Shown here: piece by piece, positions 55,597 through 64,000 of the stretch
Layout: each line of letters opens with the position of its first letter
How positions within the stretch are numbered: position 1 is the first letter of the stretch
NCBI RefSeq assembly: GCF_003590095.1
Contig: NC_039482.1
Coordinates: 9,007,657-9,071,656 of the forward strand
Length of the DNA stretch: 64,000 bases
Origin: Trichoplusia ni
Lineage: Eukaryota; Arthropoda; Insecta; Lepidoptera; Noctuidae
Direction: 5' to 3'
Notes under the pieces: model-generated
The model's input: the letters and a program-made list of their open reading frames with translations, nothing else
What the model was told of the DNA's origin: nothing
Database searches by the model: none
Made by a program: the position numbers and the translations under genes

Positions 55597-57995
55597 TGCT
55601 TTGGTGTATTCACCAATAGATGATAACACACCTATTTGATTTTAGTGATAAGATGAGAAATTCCTACATCTAGTACAAAAAAATGTCGCCAGTTAAAAAG
55701 GAAAAAAGTGTAAATGCAGTGGTTTCTTAGGTTTACGCGAATGTTAGATATTGAAATGAAACTACTTTTACAGATTTTTTCGCGGTTTAATTTTAGATTT
55801 TAGTTCCCGACGTTTCGAAACCTTTGCAGGTATCATGGTCACGGGCAAATGTAAATGTTTTTATTTATTTACATTTTATGCAATACACGATAGTTATCAA
55901 CGGCTAGACACGACACAATAACAATACAGTATACAAACCACTGCGTATATCATAAATTAAATATTTTAGCAGACCTACGGGTGTAGCAAAATACATTATG
56001 ATATAAAAAAGTTTATGACCCAAAGGCTGGCTTTTACCTTGCTCAGATGCATTAGCATTGCCATTCAACGTGGCAATGCTGCCAGCCTTTTGGGCACACT
56101 CCCAGCCGGCAGCGATGCCGATGAATTTTTTGATGCCTTGATTTAATTATTGTTCATGTTTTTTTTTTGTATATAGCAAATGATTGTACTGTAAATATTT
56201 AACACTGTAAAATTGTAAATTATAAAATAAACCTTTAGAAGAAAGTTTATTTCATTCTATCTATCAGACGGATGTATTTTATTGCTAAGGTACTATTGTT
56301 ATTGTTCATACTGTGATCTTATCAGAGGTCCTTTCCACTTCCTTTTGAGGTAAAATTCTTGCAGTTTACAATTGCGTCACGACTCATATCAAGACTTACA
56401 TATTAGTTCATAATGAATGCATGCACTTTTGACGTCATATACATTGGTGGACGCAGCCGTTTACGTGCGATAGAGCTGAAATATAGTCAGGTCATATTGA
56501 TGGAGTACAGCCAAAACTAAAAAAAAAAAAATGATCTAAAAAAAAAATGATTTAAGAAGACTTTTTCAAAAAAAATGAACTTCCAGAATAGGCCTCTTTC
56601 CACATTGGGAAGGACTGATAACCTCTTTATCTCACTGCTTTTTTGCGATTTCTGATTCCTATGATATGATATTATGTTTCCAATTTAATTTGACTAAGGT
56701 GACTTGCAATACCTTTATAAAAAATCTTAATATAGTAAAAAAGTCACATTTGACCTTTGCCTGTATCAGGATGGAACCTGCATCCTGAGCAAGTAAACCC
56801 ATACATTGAAAAGCAAAACCACCACAGCAATGATAAAATCCCAGTAAACCGTAACAAAGAGATACATTTCTTAATAAGTAGGTACATTGAATAAGGATAA
56901 TTATTACGACATTAATAGTTAATTACAGAGTTAGTAAGCCGTGGTTTGTCTAACGAAGCAGACGAGTGAGCGCAAAAAAAGAAGATCACAGAATTGAGAA
57001 CTTCCTCCATTTTGAAGTTAAACAAATGAAGAAGTATTCGAAAGACGAGTCCGACAAAAAGCCTGCATCATGGTACTTAGGTAAGGTTGAAATTATACTA
57101 CTTTGATAATGCTTTTATTATTTACTTAATTACATTTAATTCTATAAATTTAATAAATTACATTTAATAAATAAATATTCTATTCTACAACAACGGCAGC
57201 GATAAGTACGGTATTATTACGTATAATAGGTATATTACGACAATCATGTATTGATGGATAAAGGAAAGTTGTTATTATTTACTTATTAAATTATGTGGGC
57301 CTACATCTACAATATTTTTGGAAATCATACTAATCGCATACAACGCAAGCACTCCTTAAGTTTCTGACTCTGTGAAATGAAGTGTACCTGCTAGTAAGTG
57401 TAGTGCTACAGATTGACTGGCCGAGTGGTTAAATCCACCACGCCAAATGTCACGGGTTCAATCCCCATGTACATACCTACATATACGACAGTCAGTGTGA
57501 TCCATGAATAAGTCTGTGTGTCGTTGTCTACGTGGCTTGAATGTCTATTGTCTCGAGTCAACTAGCCATGGTTTTTGAACTAATTTTTTAGACAGCAACA
57601 TAGCTGAGGGCTAGAAACAAATGACATACAAAGGCGACGGCGATCAGTCTGCGACGTGGTGCGAGTTCGATCCCAAGATTTGACCCAACCAATATTTTGT
57701 TTCAAAAGACTTGACTACAAATTAAACGGTTTAAGCCATTTTCTGGTTAAAATACCTTCATCTTATTATTGCGTATATGATGTATTTGTTATAATAAAAT
57801 GAGTCATTGGAAATTCAAACATACATCCGCTAACAAAAACAATGAATATCTTTGTAAACAATTGTAATTTCTGTTACGGTTTTTCTTAATATACAATTTT
57901 ACCTTATTTACTATTTCATAAAACCTCAATAGCGTGAAAATAACATTGTGTTTACTTGATCTCATTGAAGTCATTTTATGGCTCTTGGTGTTTCG
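55597..57995 (+). repeat. 2.4 kb tandem duplication, copy 2
   Basis: Directly abuts copy 1 and ends where the sequence changes to CGAGTAATTAGC (57994 onward). It includes the exon 1 of TRPA-C that is nearest to exon 2 and therefore probably the active promoter region. Confidence 0.97.
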
Positions 57996-60900
57996 AGTAA
58001 TTAGCTCGATTAAATTTTTGCTAACCTGCCGCCAGCACTCAAAGCATCAGCTACATTACACTCTCAAAGCATTGCAAATAGTACAAGTACTTGCCATGAA
58101 ATCTCATGAAATTCAAACCTCAGAGAGGACGCGACCTTGCAACTCCTGCCTATATTCGCCAGTCACTTTACCAACTAAGCTACTGGGATCGCTGATTAAT
58201 ATCAAATATTATCCGATTCGCAGCGTTTTTTGCATATTAAAATAATAAAATAGCAGTAGAAGTATTGCAGTTGTGAAAGTCTATAGCGCAATTTTATTTG
58301 ATTAATCGTAACATCGTTTGTCTTCCCATTCGGGGACATTCCACATTCTCCTTGTTACAGAGTTAGAAGAAAGCCGAGTGCAAAGCCATGAGTTTAAGGA
58401 GCCCGGGAATGAATATCAGAACAAATCAAAGAGTTTAGAACACCAGCCCGTGATTAGGTAAGATATAAAACTCAATATGATTAGACAGGTGAAAGTGTAT
58501 TTGAAACCTTTTCTCAGTTGTATCGTCAGATCTCACTACGATGTTGAGTTGTTGGCTACACTAAAAGCAATTAATCTTTTTTTTTATTAGGACTTTGTCA
58601 GTTAATTCATATTTTTTAGATGATCAGCTTTTTAAAAATGAGTTCTTAAAGAATTTATTATAAGCTATTATGGGCGGATCTATTCGAAGCTATATCCTCT
58701 TTTTGATAATTGCTGTCGTCTTTTTTAACAAAGTAAAGTTTTATCACTTCAGATTTGTACACACTTTCGTTATTATTTCATGACACCACTGTCAATGGCA
58801 AAACTTAAATATAATGAGGAACCAAATATTTCAACATTGAAAATCATGACCTACAATCTTCTTCGAAAAAAAATAACTGTCTTTCAGTACCAATATCCGG
58901 ATAAACTCGATGAATAACACCATGGAGTGGCTTGAAGGGACCCTGTTGAGAAGGCGGAGTGAAACACGCTATTACAAGTACAACACGAGCCTGTTAGAAG
59001 CTATAACTGACGGTGATACTGCGTACATGAACAGGTGAAGGAACCTTTAATTATTTATTATTGAGTAAGGTTTCCGAAGTGACGACAGGCGGAGGTGGAG
59101 AAGCGTCGGTCGTCCGGGAGCAAGATGGGTCGATGACATAATAAAGGTCTCGGGTGGAGTCTGGATGAGGCTAGCATAGGACCGTAGAAATTAGCACGAG
59201 AAAGGGGAGGCCTATGCCCAGCAGTGGGAGGATAAAGGCTGTGGATGATCAAGGTTTCCTCTACTCATAAACTTACTTATGCGCGTAATTTCGACAGGAT
59301 GTTGGCAATGGGCGCCAATGCGAACGCAACCTGCCGTCTTAACCAGGTGTCTGCTTGCCACATAGCGGCAACAATCAACAACGACTCTTTGAGCTTACTC
59401 ATCAATGCCGGAGCAATCAGCTTGAGATCAGACAAGTTTGGACGAACGCCACTTCATCTGGCGGCCTGGGCAGGTCATGTTAAACATATAGCGAATTTAC
59501 TGGACTTTCCAGTCGGTAAGTGATTTATTTTTTAACTAGCTTTTCGCCCGCGGCTGCGCCCGTGTCGAGGACGGTTATATCGCGTTTCCAAGAGAACTCT
59601 ACAAAAGTCCGGGATAAAAACTATCCTATGTTCTTTCTCAAGGTCAACTCTATCTCTGTACCAAATTTCATTAAAATCAGTTCAGTGGTTTAGACGTGAA
59701 AGCGTAACAGACAGACAGACAGACAGACCGACAGAGTTACTTTCGCATTTATAATATTAGTAGGGATATAATAAGCAAAATGAAACCAGATATAGAAAGA
59801 GTTCTATTACTAAATTTGTCAAACCCTTTCAGCTTTACAAGAAAAGATATTAAAAAAGATGACACCGGAAGTCTTGCAAGAAATACGCGTAAGTAGGCTA
59901 ACAGTGCCTGAAATGATAAACCGTCCGTGTGAGCTGAACTCTCTGTCTACGATACCGGATGCCTGGAGTGACGGTATGGAACACAACTGCAGAAGTGTCA
60001 AGGAATCTGTAAGTTACGTTTTTACTACGCTTTTAATGTCTTCTGCAACGACCATAGGGCAATGGGACCTCAAGATCTTTATTTTTGGTTTCTGGGTTAA
60101 AACGCTTATGAGATCGGAACATATCAGATTCCCAGCTTCGAAGACCACCCAGGACCACCAGCTGACTGAAATATACACACGGGATCACTACTGCGTGCTT
60201 TGCGCGCCTTTGGCAATATGACATTATTGATTTACAGATAAACGCAAGTGACCGTTATTGAACAAATAATGGTGAATCCGTTTCACGAAAGTTATAACGA
60301 CAATTATGAGTTTCTATTTCTTTCTAAAAATTTTGGTTTATAAAATTATATTTGGCTTTTTTAAACTTGATATTTGCTGTTTTAGTTGCCGCTTTTCCAA
60401 CCTGGTTGGACGGCATTGCATGCGGCGTGTGCTCGCGCTCAGTACCAATGCGTGCAATTGTTGCTGGCTGCCGGCGCCGATCCAATGAAAACTGATGTTC
60501 TTAGTCGAACTCCGATTGATGTGGTCGGCTATGACCATTATCTTTTGAAACATAAAATAGACCCAGAAGAGTAAGTTGCTAATACTAACGTTTTATGCCG
60601 TTGAGATTCAACAATGTAACGTAACGTTAAAAACAATATTTAGGGTATCTTTGAAAAATATACTTCCTTTTGGGCAACCACCAAAGCAATAACAATTTAC
60701 CGTAATTTCCAGTTTGAAGAAAACAGTAAGAATTCTCAGAGATGCTGGTGGCAAGTTTCAGCACTACACAGCTAGTAGAGTGAATTCTCCATTACATACA
60801 GCGGTGGATCTTAACAGTTATGAAGCAGTCGAAGAAATACTGGATTCTGGTGCAAATCCAACTGTGTGGAATGCTAATGGTCTTACTGCTATGCACGAAT

Positions 60901-63847
60901 GTGTAAAGAATCGGAATAAAGATATTTTGCAGGTGAACTATTTCTACGTCGCAGCTTTAATGTTTTGATAATACACAACTTCACGTAACAAAATCTTTTT
61001 AATTTTTTTCAGTTAATAGCCAATTATGAGTTCGGTAACGAGGATCCACTTATAGCAGTAGTAGATGCGAAAGACCGATGGGGTTACACTGTACTTAGTG
61101 CAGCAATAAAAGGAGGATGGACTCAAGGAGTTTGCATAGCTTTAGGGGCAGGAGCAAGCGTTACCATGAAGGTATTATAATTTAAATAATAAGGCATACA
61201 TTTGTGAAAACTACTTTATTTTATGTTTAAAGAAATAACTATTTTAAATTGTAATTGTTTACAGGCTAACAACGGAGAAACACCTTTACATTTAGCAGCA
61301 TCATATGGAAACTTAGATATTCTTCAAGAAGTGTTAATAGTATCAAAATTTAATTCGTCTCTTGATTTTCTCAATGACAAAGGTGAAACGGCACTTTTTG
61401 CAGCAATAAGACATGATCAAATAGACGTAGTCAAAATGTTACTCAGTGCTGGAGCAAGAATAGAAGAAGAGACTGCTAGGAAAGTCAACATATTTCATGT
61501 CGCTGCTCAACACGGCAATTACGAAATACTAGAACATTTACTTGAATATGATAACCACGTCACTAGTAAAATGATTAATGAACCTGACGTCACTTCTTAC
61601 ACCCCGCTTGTCCATGCTGTATGGAATAATCATCCAAAATGTGTCGAACTACTTATTTCAAAAGGCGCTGAAGTACAAGTTGAAGTGCATATCAGCGAAA
61701 CGAATATAACGAGTCCATTACATATAGCAGCAAGTAAAAACCATTTTGAAATAAGCGAAATAATAATAAATAATGATATCCGTACCATTCATAATGTTAA
61801 CACTTTAGGATCAATGCCATTACATGAAGCTTGCTGTCATGGCAATAGAAATATCGTATCACTACTGCTTCAAAGAGGAGCAGACCTGTCAGGGCACACC
61901 GGCAAAAGTAAACTGCCGCCAATAAACGCGCTAATGAACAATATATCGAAGCCAACGGAATTCATAAAAGAGATATTCGATACTTGTATTTCAAGCAACG
62001 GTCGGAACATTCAAGAATCGAATTGCGAGGTGACTGTCGACTACAGAATCCTTGTGCCTGATGAGTCTGACTGGAAGCAAATGAGAGTTATTAAAGGCAT
62101 TCTCAACACAGGAAACAGACATGATCAAAACACGCTTCTTCTTCACCCTCTTGTACAAAGTTTTCTCTATTTAAAATGGAAATCTTTACTACCGTACTTC
62201 TACACCATACTGGTAATGCACGCGTGCTTTGTCTTGGCCCTCAACGTATATGCTGTTTGCATTTTCTTTTACAAAGATAAAAAAAGGATGGTACCTTGGT
62301 ATTTCAATTCAAGTATATGGAGGTACATATTATATGTGGCCATATTCTTCATCGCAGTTCAGGTAACTTGAAAATTAATTAAAATCTGATTGCTTTCCTA
62401 GTGAGAATCGTATTTTTCCTTTTCTGTTCATACAGTCCACCTAATCCACCACATTTAAGAGACCCCTTTATTAATTAAACTAAAACTTAATTATGACTGT
62501 ATAAATATTGATGTACTCATTTAATACATCTGAGGGCTCGAAATTGACACTAAAACGGATTTTTTGATATTCACGGCTTTTTAAGCACATTTTTAGGCAA
62601 AATCGTACAGGCTCTTTAAAACATAAGCAGTAGCTTGGCACAGCTCTTCCAAATGCCTGCACGATAATAATTATATGTGTTTAAGACTTTTAAATTGATA
62701 AAGATTTATTTTTTTGAACAGGAGATTATATTTATAAAGATTAAGAATGGAAGGTATTTTTTATATTTGGAAACATGGTTGAAGTTCGGAGCTGTGGTTC
62801 TGGCAGTGGTGTTGCCTCTGGTTGTGCACTCGGAGCCAATGAACGGGGAAGACTGGCCACGGCTCATAGCAACAGTGGCCCTCCTCCTGTCCTGGTTTGA
62901 AATGATGTTCCTGCTGTCAAGATTCCCAGATTGGGGATTTTATGTCTTGATGTTTGGAAAGGTCGCAAACAAAGTGTTTAAGGTATGATATAATACTTCT
63001 TTAGAAACTGTTTGTAATTATTATGAATGTTTATAAATATATTCATCCGCTTATTATTATATAATATTATTTAATGTTGCAGATTCTACTTTCATTCGGA
63101 TTTCTTCTATTTGGTTTCGCCATTTGCTTCATGATACAATTCCGGTCAAAATTTCCCTTTGAAGGCCCCTGGGCATCTTTTGTTAAAACCATGGCAATGA
63201 TGACGTCGGAGTACGATTACCAAACAACCATCAACAAACAGGATGCTGAAAAGGTATCAGCATCCCTGATAATACTTCGCATAATATTTTTGATGTTCCT
63301 AATTTTAGTTTCAATTGTGTTAATGAATCTCATAGCTGGAGTAGCTGTAAATAATGTAAGCCATTTAGAAATGATAGGCAACATCAAAAGATTGGAAAAA
63401 CAAGTGGAGTTCATAACTTCTCTTGAGGATATAGTTTGTCACAAGGTCATAAGGAAAGTTCTAGCAAAAAGTTTTCATAAGAAATTGTCAAAGAATCACA
63501 AGATGAAGAATGTTATAGTACTAAGGCCAAGAGAGTCTACTTGCAGTTACTGTAAGGTACTGCCACCACGCATAAGAGAAGCCATATTTGAAACAGCACA
63601 GATACAACAAATGCAAATGGATGAGGAATTAGGATCCATGGCTTTTAAAATGAAACTCGATCAAATACATAACGTGATTGTTGGGACAGAAGAAACCGAA
63701 TCGAGACGAGTAGACTTGCAAGAAAGTGCTGTGACCAAAATTAACGAAGATATTGATAAAATTCGATCGGAAGTAGCGTTTATAAGAAACTTTTTAGTCA
63801 CTACCCGGCGTCGTACAATCAGTAGTAATAAATCTAGTTTTTTATGA
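57026..63847 (+). CDS. TRPA-C: TRPA-family ankyrin ion channel, complete, 11 exons
   Basis: Exons are 57026-57080, 58361-58457, 58888-59034, 59298-59515, 59833-60008, 60386-60570, 60713-60932, 61013-61171, 61265-62362, 62722-62982 and 63083-63847. They splice to 1126 residues with the same phases as TRPA-B. The start exon was found because it supplies an ATG and the phase-1 donor that exon 2 requires. Some 14 ankyrin repeats (GRTPLHLAAWAG, GWTALHAACARA, GETPLHLAASYG) surround an insert with AWSDGMEHNC. S1-S6 follow, with filter TMAMMTSEYDY (residues 908-918), then a tail with a weak coiled coil near the end. It is likely a sensory cation channel paralogous to TRPA-B. It lies 10 kb downstream of it in the same orientation. 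No poly(A) signal was found after the stop within the window. Confidence 0.9.
57409..57524 (+). mobile_element. SINE in the duplicated block, copy 2
   Basis: Same text as 55010-55125. It lies in intron 1 of TRPA-C, about 330 bases after exon 1. Confidence 0.6.
59085..59250 (+). repeat. LINE 3' coding fragment (RTE-like) in intron 3 of TRPA-C
   Basis: GTCGTCCGGGAGCAAGATGG, AGTCTGGATGAGGCTAGCAT and GGAGGCCTATGCCCAGCAGT resemble the decayed end of an RTE-type LINE (R-P-P-x-RW-x-DD, then EAYAQQW). It is broken by stops. It ends 47 bases before the exon 4 start. Confidence 0.55.
59535..59768 (+). repeat. Dispersed repeat (CTAGCTTTTCGCCCGCGGCT type) in intron 4 of TRPA-C
   Basis: Starts CTAGCTTTTCGCCCGCGGCT, has AAATTTCATTAAAATCAGTT and a CAGACAGACAGACAGAC run, and ends TTTATAATATTAGTAGGGA. 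It is related to the TTGCCCGCGACTT repeats. Confidence 0.75.
61265..62362 (+). CDS. TRPA-C exon 9: distal ankyrin repeats, S1 and S2
   Basis: 366 codons, phase 0 at both ends. Repeats include GETPLHLAASYG, GETALFAAIRHD, VNIFHVAAQHG, TPLVHAVWNNH, SPLHIAASKNH and SMPLHEACCHG. The pre-S1 linker has EVTVDYRILVPDE and HPLVQSFLYLKWKSL. S1 (YFYTILVMHACFVLALNVYA) and S2 (WRYILYVAIFFIAVQ) close the exon. Confidence 0.9.
62722..63847 (+). CDS. TRPA-C exons 10-11: S3-S6, pore and C-terminus
   Basis: Exon 10 (62722-62982) encodes S3 (WLKFGAVVLAVVLPLVVHS) and S4 (TVALLLSWFEMMFLLSRFP). Exon 11 (63083-63847) encodes S5 (SFGFLLFGFAICFMIQF), the pore segment (PFEGPWASFVKTMAMMTSEY), S6 (FLILVSIVLMNLIAGVAV) and a tail with KRLEKQVEFITSLEDI. 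The tail is 21 codons shorter than in TRPA-B; the extra length in B is a longer linker. Confidence 0.9.
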
Positions 63848-64000
63848 ACCGAACACTAAGTTCTCTTAAGTAATTTTTTTTTCGAAAGTTAAGTATTTCT
63901 GGCTATAGTCTATTTCAATAGCTTGGCATCGTGTTTCCTAAAGATACAGTTTGCTTCAATTTAAGAATTTACCTGAATACCGTATTTTAATTAGAATGAT

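Noticed and set aside
53197..57995. Tandem block as a CRISPR-like or satellite array
   Set aside because: Only two copies of a 2.4 kb unit with no spacers; this is a segmental duplication.

Overview
The window looks like nuclear DNA of a moth or butterfly (Lepidoptera). It is AT-rich, its genes are split by GT-AG introns, and it carries many tRNA-derived SINEs, CR1/Jockey-type LINEs and the dispersed lepidopteran repeat that opens with CTAGCTGTTGCCCGCGACTT. Nothing in it suggests bacteria, plasmids or CRISPR. No species can be named from the sequence alone.

The real content is a cluster of three paralogous TRPA-type ion channel genes (many ankyrin repeats plus a six-helix pore domain), called TRPA-A, TRPA-B and TRPA-C here. 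TRPA-A is on the minus strand (16084 down to 2717). Only its first six coding exons are visible, and it runs into a 1000-N assembly gap (1596-2595) and/or off the left edge. TRPA-B (38895-47084, plus, 11 exons, 1179 residues) and TRPA-C (57026-63847, plus, 11 exons, 1126 residues) appear complete. All three share intron positions and phases, and exon 4 is exactly 218 nt in each, so they arose by local duplication. A and B are divergent; B and C are head to tail.

A small four-exon gene for a roadblock/LC7-type dynein light chain (7162-9583, plus, 103 residues) lies inside intron 4 of TRPA-A on the opposite strand. It is easy to miss because every exon is short.

The 23 kb between TRPA-A and TRPA-B holds two nearly intact non-LTR retrotransposons: a PHD-finger LINE at 20377-24509 (plus) and a LINE with an FP25K-like ORF1 at 31490-35877 (minus). 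A 5'-truncated relative of the first lies between B and C (51053-52398). Just upstream of TRPA-C, a 2.4 kb block (53197-55596 and 55597-57995) is repeated in direct tandem and is almost identical. Each copy carries the first coding exon of TRPA-C, so this is either a very recent promoter/first-exon duplication or an assembly artefact.

The rest is intron and intergenic sequence filled with SINEs, short non-autonomous repeats, one MITE with about 37 bp terminal inverted repeats, microsatellites and LINE 3' ends. Exon boundaries were assigned by hand from reading frame, splice consensus and agreement among the three paralogs. Channel subtype (pyrexia, TRPA5, painless or waterwitch type) was not assigned because no comparison could be run.
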